A DNA stretch of 64,000 bases, taken from Jeotgalibacillus soli (GTDB lineage: Bacteria > Bacillota > Bacilli > Bacillales > Jeotgalibacillaceae). Below are positions 8,995 to 17,353 of the stretch, piece after piece. The position numbers and the translations under genes were made by a program. The notes under the pieces were generated by a model, which searched no databases, had not been told where the DNA came from, and worked only from the letters and a program-made list of their open reading frames with translations. Position 1 is the stretch's first letter, and each line of letters begins with the position of its first letter. The stretch covers positions 17,918-81,917 of the forward strand of contig NZ_JXRP01000014.1 in assembly GCF_000829435.1 (NCBI RefSeq), written 5' to 3'.

Positions 8995-9984
8995 TTATTC
9001 TTTCGTCTCTGGAACAACAATTTCACCAGAGATAATTTTCTTTTGTACATCCTGCAATAAAGCCTGGCCGGTCGCATCTAGTTGTGCCAGTCTTATTTCG
9101 GCTAAACCGACTCCATCCTCTGCAAGACCAAGCTCAAATGCAGCTTCGTCAATATTTCCTTGAACAAGAGAAGAAACTAAATCGTAAACGACTACATCGA
9201 TTTTTTTAAGCATGGAAGTAACGACAGCCTCTTCCGCGATAAAAAACTGGTCACTATCCACTCCTGCTGCAAATACGCCGTGCTCTTGAGCTTTTAAGAT
9301 GGCACCAACACCAGTGTAGCCTGCAGCTGGATAAATAAAGTCAGCATTCTGATCTATTTGCTGCTGGGCGATATTGCCGCCAAGCGCTGTATCGCCAAAA
9401 TCACCTGCGTAATTTGAGAGGACCGTGATAGTAGGATTAGCAAATTTGGCTCCTGCAATATAACCTTGTTCAAATCGATGAATAACAGGTGCGTCGACTC
9501 CGCCAATAAACCCTATAACACCAGATTCACTTGTTAATGCAGCCACAACGCCGACTAAAAAGCTGCCTTCCTGTTCTTTAAATGTGACGGACACGACATT
9601 TGCGACTTCTGAGTAGCCATCAATCAACAAAAATTGTTGTTCTGGATTTTCTAGTGCTACTTTTTCAATTGCTTCTTGAACAGAAAAACCTAGACCGATG
9701 ATCAGTGTCATATCTTGTTCAACTAATTCGTTCAGCATTTCTTCATAATTCCCCTCGGGTGCTTCACGGTAGTCAAAAACAATATTTAAATCTGTTCGGG
9801 CGCGTTCCAAACCTTGAAAAGCAGCATCATTAAAGGAACCATCACCAAGTCCAGTATCAGACAATAAAATACCTATTTTTGCATCGAATTGTGTTCCTTG
9901 CGGTTGTTCTTCCGAAAACAAAGAACAGCCAGCCAACATAAATGCCATCATGATCGCGGCTATTAGCGCACTGAGTTTCTTCAT
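8995..9984 (-). CDS. BMP-family (PnrA-like) substrate-binding lipoprotein
   Basis: Extracellular binding protein of the basic-membrane-protein family, whose known members bind nucleosides or similar ligands. The 329-residue protein has a lipoprotein signal with lipobox LAGC (Cys20), then the family hallmark region [24 protein letters not shown] and [18 protein letters not shown]. It is the first gene of a two-gene operon with the chemoreceptor; no ABC permease or ATPase is nearby, which is unusual for a binding protein and suggests a sensory role. B. subtilis Med is a related BMP-type protein with a regulatory role, so that is an alternative. Confidence 0.88.
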   Translation of the reverse strand: MKKLSALIAAIMMAFMLAGCSLFSEEQPQGTQFDAKIGILLSDTGLGDGSFNDAAFQGLERARTDLNIVFDYREAPEGNYEEMLNELVEQDMTLIIGLGFSVQEAIEKVALENPEQQFLLIDGYSEVANVVSVTFKEQEGSFLVGVVAALTSESGVIGFIGGVDAPVIHRFEQGYIAGAKFANPTITVLSNYAGDFGDTALGGNIAQQQIDQNADFIYPAAGYTGVGAILKAQEHGVFAAGVDSDQFFIAEEAVVTSMLKKIDVVVYDLVSSLVQGNIDEAAFELGLAEDGVGLAEIRLAQLDATGQALLQDVQKKIISGEIVVPETKE

Positions 9985-10331
9985 CTATTTTTCCCCTCAC
10001 ATTCCATACAGTTTATTAATCTGCAAATCTTCATGATAAAAAAGAACTATAAAATGTAAAACAACATCCTACTAATATACTAATATATCGTATTGGTTTA
10101 CAATTTATTTATAGAAAACTATGAAATTTCATAAAAAAATTTCTTGATATTTTGTTCGAATTTTCAAAAAGTAAAGGGTTTGAAAAAGGGAAAAGAGGAA
10201 AAAATTTTTTAAAACGCAAAATAAAAACGAGCCCAATGACACGATTAAGTACAAACAGTCGCTAGAAAATGAATAACATATGAGCGACAATTTGTGCGTG
10301 CAGTGGATTCGTTTTAAGGATCTGAAATGAT
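9985..10331. other. AT-rich intergenic region upstream of the BMP-chemoreceptor operon
   Basis: About 350 bases, very AT-rich between 10020 and 10230. It must carry the operon's promoter, but I could not pick one with confidence. A weak inverted repeat (GTCGCT 10259-10264 with AGCGAC 10283-10288) could end ykhA transcription. No gene seen. Confidence 0.45.
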
Positions 10332-10841
10332 TTATTGCTGATTTTTCGAAAAAAACGCTGCGAGCTCCATGCTGTGCATCTTACGTGCTTTACGGTGGCT
10401 TGAGCGGTTTACAGCAGTTTCATTTAACCATTTTTCTTCTTCTGTTTCTGCAATGATTTGTGGGATTTCAGCAGGTTTTCCATCAGGGCCAAGTGCAACA
10501 AAGGTTAGAAAGGAAATGGCGGCAACGGATTGTTCTCCGGTCAGCAGTTTTTCTGTCGTGACACGGACAAATACCTCCATAGAACTGCGTCCAGTGTAGG
10601 TAACAAATGATTCTAATGTAACAGCGTCACCAACCCGGATTGGCTGTAAAAAGTCTACAGAATCAGTGGAGGCGGTTACGACTGGCATGCGTGCATGCTT
10701 TGTGGCTGAGATTGAAGCCACGTTATCAATATAAGCCATCAATTTCCCTCCAAATAAGGTTCCATAATGATTGGTATCAGGGGGTAGGACGTTGCTCGTT
10801 TGAATTGTTCGGGTTTCACTCATCCTTTTTTCTTTTTTCAT
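10332..10841 (-). CDS. ykhA: Acyl-CoA thioesterase, hotdog fold (YkhA-like)
   Basis: Hydrolyses acyl-CoA thioesters in the cytoplasm; the physiological substrate of YkhA is not settled. The 169-residue protein has the hotdog motif NHYGTLFGGKLMAYID and the strand VTASTDSVDFLQPIRVGD typical of the BFIT/YkhA group. I chose ATG 10841 because GAGGAG lies nine bases upstream; the longer frame to 10895 runs through that site and through the previous gene's terminator. The gene is downstream of, but separated by a terminator from, a membrane microprotein gene. Confidence 0.9.
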   Translation of the reverse strand: MKKEKRMSETRTIQTSNVLPPDTNHYGTLFGGKLMAYIDNVASISATKHARMPVVTASTDSVDFLQPIRVGDAVTLESFVTYTGRSSMEVFVRVTTEKLLTGEQSVAAISFLTFVALGPDGKPAEIPQIIAETEEEKWLNETAVNRSSHRKARKMHSMELAAFFSKNQQ

Positions 10842-10880
10842 ATCAATCAGCTCCTCATTGCTTCGATTCGGTGTCATCAT

Positions 10881-10914
10881 TTTAAAAAAAGACATCGGCG
10901 CATGGCCAATGTCT
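10881..10914 (-). terminator. Terminator of the second microprotein gene
   Basis: On the minus strand AGACATTGGC pairs with GCCGATGTCT (10890-10914) and runs into seven T. It overlaps the stop codon of the microprotein gene. Confidence 0.88.
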
Positions 10915-11042
10915 TATGGTTTTGGATCAATTTTTTCTGCATCCTTGGCGTTAAGTGGGATACGTAAGAAATACATAAGTGCTCCGCCAACAAGTCCGAT
11001 CAGTGCAACAAATCCTAGTAAAATCACTGTCATTTCAGCCAT
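10914..11042 (-). CDS. 42-residue single-span membrane microprotein, paralogue of the one at 5007-5144
   Basis: MAEMTVILLGFVALIGLVGGALMYFLRIPLNAK... is one transmembrane helix at residues 4-26 followed by a short charged tail ending DAEKIDPKP. Start ATG 11042 has AAGGGGG about eight bases upstream; the longer frame to 11108 ignores this site. It has its own strong terminator at the stop codon, so it is an independent short transcript. The tail motif R-x2-LN-x2-DA-x-K-[IV]-D is shared with the microprotein beside nos. I do not recognise a named family. Confidence 0.75.
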   Translation of the reverse strand: MAEMTVILLGFVALIGLVGGALMYFLRIPLNAKDAEKIDPKP

Positions 11043-11150
11043 CGGTGTTAGCCCCCTTTCAGAAAATGACCTATCTTCTTCATTTACCCTAGTATAAATG
11101 AAGTTCACCCTAAAATGCGTGTTTTTTTGATAAAACTTTTAAAATTTTGA

Positions 11151-11264
11151 TGCTGTTAACCTGGCCTGTTGATTTCCGTGACAGGCGTTCGCTTTTCTAA
11201 GCAGGAGCCTCACACCTTACGCTCCAATCACGTAGTGCCAAAATCAATGATCTCTAACATAGCC
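11151..11264 (+). repeat. Interspersed GC-rich repeat, copy A (short form)
   Basis: Shares CTGTTGATTTCCG, CGTTCGCTTT, GGAGCCTC, ACGCTCCAATCA and TGCCAAAATCAA with copies B to E and ends in TAACATAGCC. It is shorter in the middle than the others. Intergenic, between the microprotein promoter region and the aminopeptidase terminator. Confidence 0.75.
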
Positions 11265-11273
11265 AATTTTTTA

Positions 11274-11314
11274 AAAATAGATTCTGATGAATGAGAATCA
11301 AAACATCAGAATCT
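11274..11314 (-). terminator. Aminopeptidase terminator
   Basis: Eleven-bp stem AGATTCTGATG (11279-11289) with CATCAGAATCT (11304-11314), followed by ATTTTT on the minus strand. Confidence 0.85.
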
Positions 11315-11329
11315 TTCTTCGGTCACTGA

Positions 11330-12559
11330 TTAAAAAGCCCAATCTCCATCACGGAATACAGGCTCGCTCGTACCGTCTTTATGGATACCGTCAATATTCA
11401 TTTTGTTAGAGCCGATCATAAAATCGACATGAGTAATACTGCTATTGAGCCCTTTTTCAGCAAGCTCTTCTTGTGACATTGTTTTACCGCCTTCGATGCA
11501 AAATGCATAGGCACTGCCAATCGCAAGGTGGTTTGAAGCATTTTCATCAAAAAGAGTGTTGTAAAACAGCACATTTGATTGCGAAATCGGTGATTGGTGA
11601 GGGACAAGAGCAACTTCTCCAAGACGGTGAGAACCTTCATCCGTTTCAATTAATTTTCTCAAAATATCTTCGCCTTCATCAGCTTTTATGCCTACAATCC
11701 GGCCGTTTTCAAATGTTAATGTAAAGCCATCAATAATATTGCCGCCATAGCTAAGAGGCTTTGTATTCTTAACGTAGCCATTTACACCGTCTTTATGAGG
11801 GACTGTAAATACTTCCTCTGTAGGCATATTGGCCATAAATGTATCGCCTTTTTCATTCACACTTCCAGCCCCTGCCCACAGGTGACCTTCTGGAAGATCA
11901 ATTGTTAAATCAGTGCCTGCAGCAGTGTAGTGAAGCTTGCTGTAGCGTTTATTATTTAGATAAGCAGCTTTTTCATGAAGGGTTTCATCATGCTTTTTCC
12001 AAGCTTGAACTGGGTCAGCCTGGTCAACACGTACTGCTTTAAAAATAGCTTCCCAAAGGGCTGTAACAGCTTCTTCTTCTTCAAGGTCAGGAAATACCTT
12101 TTGTGCCCAGCCTTTTGATGGAGCCGCAATGACCGTCCAGCTGACTTTGTCAGATTGTATGAACTTGCGGTATTGCTCTAATGCTTTTCCAGCAGCGCGT
12201 TGAAAGGAAGATATACGTTCAGGATCTACCCCTTTAAGTAAATCAGGGCTGGAAGACACAATGTTCATAAAGGCTGCCCCTTGCTTAGCAAGTTCTTCGC
12301 GCTCAAGTTTTTTCCACTCGGGGAATTCGCTAAATGAATCTGATGGTGCCAGGTCATATCTTAGACGCCCTACTTCATCATCTGACCAATCGACAAATAC
12401 TTGACGAGCCCCAGCTTCATAGGCTTTCTTGGTTACAAGTCGTACAAACTGTGCATTCTCAATGGTAGCGCCTATGTACAACAATTGATTTGGTTGAATG
12501 TTAACGCCAACCTTAACTGCTAAATCAGCATATTTTTCTAAAAGCTCCTGTTGATTCAT
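11330..12559 (-). CDS. ampS: M29-family metallo-aminopeptidase (AmpS/PepS)
   Basis: Cytosolic metallopeptidase that removes N-terminal residues from peptides. The 409-residue length is standard for the M29 (thermophilic aminopeptidase) family. Regions that carry the metal ligands in this family are visible: NMPTEEVFTVPHKDG, RLGEVALVPHQSPI, FYNTLFDENASNHLAIG and THVDFMIGS. A good ribosome site (AAAGGAGC) lies before the ATG at 12559. It is monocistronic with its own terminator and is transcribed divergently from the response-regulator-like gene at 12734. The family is sure; peptide preference is unknown. Confidence 0.93.
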   Translation of the reverse strand: MNQQELLEKYADLAVKVGVNIQPNQLLYIGATIENAQFVRLVTKKAYEAGARQVFVDWSDDEVGRLRYDLAPSDSFSEFPEWKKLEREELAKQGAAFMNIVSSSPDLLKGVDPERISSFQRAAGKALEQYRKFIQSDKVSWTVIAAPSKGWAQKVFPDLEEEEAVTALWEAIFKAVRVDQADPVQAWKKHDETLHEKAAYLNNKRYSKLHYTAAGTDLTIDLPEGHLWAGAGSVNEKGDTFMANMPTEEVFTVPHKDGVNGYVKNTKPLSYGGNIIDGFTLTFENGRIVGIKADEGEDILRKLIETDEGSHRLGEVALVPHQSPISQSNVLFYNTLFDENASNHLAIGSAYAFCIEGGKTMSQEELAEKGLNSSITHVDFMIGSNKMNIDGIHKDGTSEPVFRDGDWAF

Positions 12560-12733
12560 TTGATTAGCTCCTTTTATATAGGTAATATCACTTTCTATAT
12601 TTTATCAGGTGGCTGAGAAAAAACCAAAAATTATTAAAATCACTGAAAATGTGGATGTTTTGAATGAAAATACTCTTATTTATCTCGAAATTCATCTATA
12701 ATTAAAGGAACAGGTTTGAAGGAGTAGGTAAAT

Positions 12734-13546
12734 GTGGACGAACTAGTGCATGGTCAAAATGAAAAATTTATCGAAAACCGCTTATCCTATTTACTAAAGG
12801 ATCAGGCTTTACTGCATATAGTAAAAATACAGAGAATGGATGATGCATCTAATTCAAAGGTGAGAAATGATCAGTTTTGGGATCGGGTTTCCTACCTATC
12901 ACCTTATCTTTCGATGTCATTTGTTTTAAATTCTAATTCGAAAGTCGTAATATTTCCAGGGAAATTAAAATTGCTAGTTAAGCCTTTTGTAGAAGAGATT
13001 GAGAGAATTTTTGAAGATAAAGTCATTTATCAGATAACCGGCGCTACAATCGAAAAAGGACATGAGAGACTCCTGCCGTATAAGCTTTCTAATCCAGAAT
13101 GGGTAAGCACGAATACAGTTGAAGTGATAATCCCTCGTGTACAAGAAAATAAATTATTCATAACATTTATTGATAATGATGAAGTGATTCAGCTCTTTTT
13201 GCAGGATCATCTTATTGCAAGTGATTGGGATGAAATCGAATTGGACCTTGAATGGTTCAGGGATGCGCAAAGCTTTTTCAACTCTGGCCGTTTGGAAAAG
13301 AAGGGGAAGCATCTTGTTATCCTAGATGGTGTGCTGCAAAAGATGGACGGGCTTAAGGTACTCAAATGGATTCGTGAGCGATACGAGCACAATTTGGTAG
13401 AGGTTGTGATGATTAGTAAAAGCTTAAGTGATCAGGAAATTGTTCAAGCTTTCGAGATCGGAGCTTTTGATTACATAAAAAAACCGTTCAAAATTGAAGA
13501 AGTACTTGCAAGACTGAAACGTACAGCCAAAAGGATGCTAGTATGA
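12734..13546 (+). CDS. Response-regulator receiver protein with an atypical N-terminal domain
   Basis: 270 residues. The C-terminal part (about 141-265) is a complete receiver domain: acidic pair Asp147/Asp149, phosphoacceptor Asp198 in VILDG, Ser228 at the switch position and Lys250 in IKKPF. The N-terminal 130 residues are unusual; their spacing of strands and helices (HIVKIQ, VVIFPGKLKLLVK, then ITGATIEKG) hints at a degenerate GGDEF fold with no GGDEF motif, but this is weak. So the usual order (receiver first) is reversed and there is no DNA-binding output. GTG start with AAGGAG ten bases upstream. A TATAAT at 12697-12702 could be its -10. No kinase gene adjoins it. Confidence 0.75.
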   Translation: MDELVHGQNEKFIENRLSYLLKDQALLHIVKIQRMDDASNSKVRNDQFWDRVSYLSPYLSMSFVLNSNSKVVIFPGKLKLLVKPFVEEIERIFEDKVIYQITGATIEKGHERLLPYKLSNPEWVSTNTVEVIIPRVQENKLFITFIDNDEVIQLFLQDHLIASDWDEIELDLEWFRDAQSFFNSGRLEKKGKHLVILDGVLQKMDGLKVLKWIRERYEHNLVEVVMISKSLSDQEIVQAFEIGAFDYIKKPFKIEEVLARLKRTAKRMLV

Positions 13547-13586
13547 ATGTTACCTAAAGGAATCATTGCGTCTCATTAGTAATATG

Positions 13587-13643
13587 ATAAAAAGCTTATT
13601 ACATGAGAATGCAGATGTATTCCATACGTAATAAGCTTTTATC
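13587..13643 (+). terminator. Terminator of the receiver-protein gene
   Basis: Perfect 13-bp stem (13590-13602 with 13628-13640) with a 25-base loop, then AT-rich sequence. The symmetry suggests it could work on both strands. Confidence 0.75.
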
Positions 13644-13692
13644 TATTTAGATCATTAAAGCGTTACGAACAACGTATACAGGGGGGATGATC

Positions 13693-15222
13693 GTGAATAT
13701 TGTTTGGCTCAAGCGAGATCTTAGACTTCGTGATCACCAACCCGTTCACGAGGCTGTGAAATATGGGGAAACGCTCTTCATCTATGTGGCCGAGCCTTCT
13801 ATTTGGGGCTCAGGTGAACTCTCTGTTCGTCACTTCCATTTTGTCTTAGAAAGCCTTGCATCTTTGAAAAAGAGAATTGAAGAGCGGGGTGGAAAGCTTC
13901 TTTTATTTAAATTTGAAATGGAGCAGGTTTTGCAAAGTCTGCTGGAAACATACGGACCCTTCAAATTGTTTTCACATGAGGAAAACGGAACTTCCGATAC
14001 TATGGTTCGAGACGAGCGTGTCAGACGATGGATGAAGGAAAAGAATTTAGAAATGATAGAGTTTCAGCATTTTGGTATAACAAGAGGGAAATCTTCGCCA
14101 AAACATTTCCAAAAGCAATGGGATGAATTTATGAGTAGTCCTTACCTGCCGCAGCCGAAGAAAATCATGTCCCCTGATCGAGTTCCGGAAGATGCTATTC
14201 TAACGATAGACGAGTTGAAAAGCTTTGAGGAAAATCTTCCCGGAACCCCTATTAAATATGGACAAGTAGGTGGGGAAGAGGAAGCAATTGATACGTTAAA
14301 ATCGTTTTTCACCAATCGTTATCAAAACTATCTTACTCATCTATCAAAACCTTTGCAGAGTACAATTTCTTCAAGCCGGCTGTCTCCTTATTTAGCCTGG
14401 GGGAATCTATCCATTAAAACTGTCGTACAGCAGACAAGAAAAGCATTGCTGGAGCCGATGAGCGAAGAAGAAAAACAGCAGCTGCTAGCGTTTAAATCTC
14501 GTCTTTATTGGCACTGCCAAATTGTATGGCACCTTGAGGATCATCCAGCAATTCATGAGCAGGCGTTCAATAAGTCTTTTGATGACATTCAGCAAAAAAG
14601 AGACGAAGAGCAGATTAACCTGTGGTACCATGCACAAACAGGTATTCCAATGGTTGATGCAGCAATGAGAGCCCTGCATCAAACGGGATGGATCAATTTT
14701 GATTTAAGAGCCATGCTTGTTTCCTTTATTTGCAATACGCTGCAGCAGAATTGGCGAGAGCCGGCGAAGCTATTGGCTCAATTATTTTTAGATTACGAGC
14801 CTGGCATCCATTGGAGACAAGTGCAAATGCAGACAGGTGCAAGCGGGAAAAAGGCGATTCGCAACTATAATCCAGTCAAAATGGGGAAAGAGCACGATCC
14901 AAACGGAGAATTTGTAAAGAGATTTGTTCCTGAATTGAAAAATATTCCTAAAAAAGCAATTCATGAGCCGTGGTTAGATCCTGGTTTTTTTGGATTAAAA
15001 TATTTTTCTCCAATAGTAGATATTAAAAAAGCGAATATAGAAGCAGCAGCATTACTTGCAAGTATTAGGGTGAATACTGGAAAGAAAGAGTCAGTGCCGT
15101 ATCAGCCTGAGAAAGATCATAGTCCGGAAGAAGAAAAAAATAGATCACCAAAAGCGTCTAAAAAAAATAAGAAGGAGAGTCATTCAGAACAATTGACCTT
15201 ATTACTGTTTGAGGATGAATAA
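13693..15222 (+). CDS. FAD-dependent photolyase/cryptochrome-family protein
   Basis: Predicted light-driven DNA repair enzyme or cryptochrome, 509 residues. The N-terminal alpha/beta domain opens with NIVWLKRDLRLRDH. The C-terminal FAD-binding domain is seen in TGIPMVDAAMRAL, INFDLRAMLVSF and YEPGIHWRQVQMQTG. I chose GTG 13693 because the GGGGGG site at 13681-13686 sits six bases before it, whereas ATG 13687 touches that site. The last 45 residues are a Lys/Glu/Ser-rich tail of low complexity, which is not part of the fold. The lesion type cannot be read from sequence. The DUF429 remnant downstream overlaps its stop codon. Confidence 0.88.
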   Translation: MNIVWLKRDLRLRDHQPVHEAVKYGETLFIYVAEPSIWGSGELSVRHFHFVLESLASLKKRIEERGGKLLLFKFEMEQVLQSLLETYGPFKLFSHEENGTSDTMVRDERVRRWMKEKNLEMIEFQHFGITRGKSSPKHFQKQWDEFMSSPYLPQPKKIMSPDRVPEDAILTIDELKSFEENLPGTPIKYGQVGGEEEAIDTLKSFFTNRYQNYLTHLSKPLQSTISSSRLSPYLAWGNLSIKTVVQQTRKALLEPMSEEEKQQLLAFKSRLYWHCQIVWHLEDHPAIHEQAFNKSFDDIQQKRDEEQINLWYHAQTGIPMVDAAMRALHQTGWINFDLRAMLVSFICNTLQQNWREPAKLLAQLFLDYEPGIHWRQVQMQTGASGKKAIRNYNPVKMGKEHDPNGEFVKRFVPELKNIPKKAIHEPWLDPGFFGLKYFSPIVDIKKANIEAAALLASIRVNTGKKESVPYQPEKDHSPEEEKNRSPKASKKNKKESHSEQLTLLLFEDE

Positions 15223-15393
15223 GCTGTTCGTTGCAGGAATCGATTTATCCGGTCCATCGAATCATCGGGATACGGTAATGATAAAAAGACCAACTGCCAA
15301 AAATTCATCATTGGTGCTCCAGATGAGGATATCTCTGTGACATTAAATAAGATACCCTTTTGGTCTTTGCTGTTAGCTATTCTTTGTGAATAA
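15215..15393 (+). pseudogene. Remnant of a DUF429-family gene
   Basis: An ATG at 15215 overlapping the photolyase stop opens MNKLFVAGIDLSGPSNHRDT, which is typical of DUF429 N-termini. The frame then goes off-family and stops near 15343. A second frame carries CQKFIIGAPDEDISVTLN and then WSLLLAILCE, with a stop at 15391. Together they look like one N-terminal piece joined by a frameshift and truncated before the catalytic-looking parts. The overlap with the photolyase stop suggests the intact ancestor was translationally coupled to it. Confidence 0.6.
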
Positions 15394-15439
15394 TATGTGT
15401 TTGCATTCTCAAAATCTTTTTTTGTTTTCTTAAAACCCT

Positions 15440-15466
15440 TAAAGTAAAAATGAAAAGCTCCGATAT
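15440..15466 (+). promoter_or_regulatory. Sigma-D (flagellar) promoter of motAB
   Basis: TAAA at 15440-15443, a 15-base spacer, then TCCGATAT at 15459-15466. The sigma-D consensus is TAAA-N15-GCCGATAT, so only one base differs. It lies 38 bases before the motA start. Confidence 0.85.
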
Positions 15467-15504
15467 AAAGAGAGTAAGAATTTTGTGAATGTAGGTGAAT
15501 GAAT

Positions 15505-16305
15505 TTGGATCGCTCCTCGCTGTTTGGTATTTTACTGGCTCTCGTAGCTGTTGGATTAGGAATGGTGTTGAAAGGGGTTGACCCGTCCGCACTTCTTAAC
15601 GGGCCAGCTTGGATGATTATTATTGGTGGTACAGTTGCTTCTGTTATGATCGCCTTTCCAATGTCTGAATTGAAGCGTGTACCAGCGCTATTCGGAATTT
15701 TATTTAAAGAAAGTAAATCAACGGATGTAAAAGAAGTGATAACCATGTTTGGAGAATGGGCCGAACTTGCGAGAAAAGAAGGACTGCTGGCGCTTGAATC
15801 GAAAACTGGCGACATTGATGATTCTTTTTTGCGTAATGGACTAGGGTTAGCAATTGATGGGCAAAATGCTGACTACATAAGAGATGTATTGACAGAGGAA
15901 ATTGATGCAATGGAAGATCGCCATCAATCTGGCGCCTCCATTTTTTCGCAGGCTGGAACATATGCTCCAACACTGGGTGTTTTGGGAGCGGTTGTAGGGC
16001 TAATTGCAGCTTTAGGAGATTTAAATGATACTGAGGCATTAGGAAAGGCTATTGCAGCAGCATTTGTTGCTACTCTTCTAGGGATTTTTACAGGCTATGC
16101 ATTATGGCACCCATTTGCCAATAAGCTTAAACGGAAATCGACAAAAGAAGTAATGGTTAAAAACATGATGATTGAAGGTATTTTATCCGTTTTGGAAGGA
16201 GAAGCACCTAGAATAATCGAGCAAAAGCTCGCTTCTTACTTACCTGCTAAAGAGCGTGAAAAGCTTTTGGAAGAAGGCGGGGCGATGAACAATGGCGAGG
16301 CGTAG
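15505..16305 (+). CDS. motA: Flagellar stator protein MotA
   Basis: Membrane subunit of the flagellar stator, which with MotB conducts ions and turns the rotor. The 266-residue protein closely follows B. subtilis MotA: LFGILLALVAVGLGMVLKG (TM1), then the cytoplasmic loop with EWAELARKEGLLALE and AMEDRHQSGASIF, and TM3/TM4 in TYAPTLGVLGAVVGLIAAL and FVATLLGIFTGYALWHPFA. TTG 15505 is preferred over ATG 15499 because AGGTGA at 15493-15498 sits six bases before it, and B. subtilis MotA also starts at this residue. It overlaps motB by 14 bases and has a sigma-D promoter upstream. Confidence 0.95.
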   Translation: MDRSSLFGILLALVAVGLGMVLKGVDPSALLNGPAWMIIIGGTVASVMIAFPMSELKRVPALFGILFKESKSTDVKEVITMFGEWAELARKEGLLALESKTGDIDDSFLRNGLGLAIDGQNADYIRDVLTEEIDAMEDRHQSGASIFSQAGTYAPTLGVLGAVVGLIAALGDLNDTEALGKAIAAAFVATLLGIFTGYALWHPFANKLKRKSTKEVMVKNMMIEGILSVLEGEAPRIIEQKLASYLPAKEREKLLEEGGAMNNGEA

Positions 16306-17125
16306 AAAAAAGAAAAAGCATGAAGATCATATCGATGAGTCCTGGCTGCTTCCATATTCCGATTTATTAACACTTCTTCTCGCCCTGTTTATTGTGCTGT
16401 TTGCCAGCAGCAGTGTGGATGCAGATAAAATGGAACAAATGTCGAAAGTATTCAGTGATATTTTTACGAGTGGGACAGGTGTGCTCGATTATACGAATAT
16501 TGTGATTGAAGATGATGCAGGCAGTCAAAATCAAGATGCCATAGACGAGGTGGATAAGGAGTCGACGCTTACACCGGAAGAAGCGCTGCTTCAACAATAT
16601 ATAGCAGAGCAATCGGAGAGAGAGTCGGCTATGGCTCAGGATCAAGAAGAGCTAAGAGAAATCAAAGCTTCAATTGATTCATATATCCAAGAAAACGAGT
16701 TAGGCGATCAATATGCTACCCAACTGTTAGACGAGGGACTATTATTAACGATTCGTGACAGTGTTCTGTTCCAATCAGGATCGGCAACTGTTCAGCCTTC
16801 CTATCGAGCGATTGGGGATGAGGTTGCACGTTTATTAGAATTCGATCCTCCTAGAAGTGTGATTATTTCCGGCCATACGGACAATGTGCCGATCGGAAGT
16901 GCGAATTTTAGCTCAAACTGGGAGCTTAGCGTGATGCGTGCCGTTAACTTTATGAAAATTATTATTGAAAATCCAAATCTTGATCCGCAATGGTTTAGTG
17001 CAAAAGGCTTTGGAGAATATCAGCCAATTGCAACAAATGAAACGGAAGCAGGACGGGCTCAAAATAGGCGGGTAGAGGTCCTTATTTTGCCGCGTGTAGC
17101 AAATAAAACAAACGATGAACAGTAA
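16292..17125 (+). CDS. motB: Flagellar stator protein MotB
   Basis: Second stator subunit, anchoring the motor to peptidoglycan. The 277-residue protein has one TM helix with the ion-binding Asp24 in LLPYSDLLTLLLALF, a plug/linker region rich in Glu and Gln, and a C-terminal OmpA-like domain (about 150-270) with ISGHTDNVPIG and AQNRRVEVLI. The start overlaps motA. Whether the pair uses protons or sodium cannot be decided from these residues alone; overall similarity is to proton-type MotB of B. subtilis. A strong terminator follows. Confidence 0.95.
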   Translation: MARRRKKKKHEDHIDESWLLPYSDLLTLLLALFIVLFASSSVDADKMEQMSKVFSDIFTSGTGVLDYTNIVIEDDAGSQNQDAIDEVDKESTLTPEEALLQQYIAEQSERESAMAQDQEELREIKASIDSYIQENELGDQYATQLLDEGLLLTIRDSVLFQSGSATVQPSYRAIGDEVARLLEFDPPRSVIISGHTDNVPIGSANFSSNWELSVMRAVNFMKIIIENPNLDPQWFSAKGFGEYQPIATNETEAGRAQNRRVEVLILPRVANKTNDEQ

Positions 17126-17128
17126 GAA

Positions 17129-17178
17129 TAAAAAGAGGGTGTCCCAAAAGTATAAAGCTTTTGGGCACCCTCTTTTTT
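17129..17178 (+). terminator. motAB terminator
   Basis: A stem of about 20 bp (17130-17150 with 17157-17177, one mismatch) with a seven-base loop and flanking A and T runs. It begins five bases after the motB stop. Confidence 0.95.
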
Positions 17179-17201
17179 CCAAGAAAATAGCTCTATAAAG
17201 A

Positions 17202-17353
17202 TGGCCTGTTGATTTCCGCTCCAGGGACTCGCTTTCCGCGGGCGGTCCGGGAGCCGCCTCGGCGCATTTGCGCCTGCGGGGTCTCCCGTTGACTCGCTTC
17301 TCCCGCAGGAGTCTCGCCCCTTCCACTTCAATCAACAGGGTGCAAGAATCAAT
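17202..17353 (+). repeat. Interspersed GC-rich repeat, copy B
   Basis: Starts GGCCTGTTGATTTCCGCTCC, contains CTCGCTTTCCGCGGGCGG, a CGCAAATGCGCC-type inner palindrome and CGCAGGAGTCTCGCC, and ends with CAATCAACAGGGTGCAAGAATCAA. The 3' end runs directly into a 5'-truncated transposase frame. Confidence 0.8.
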
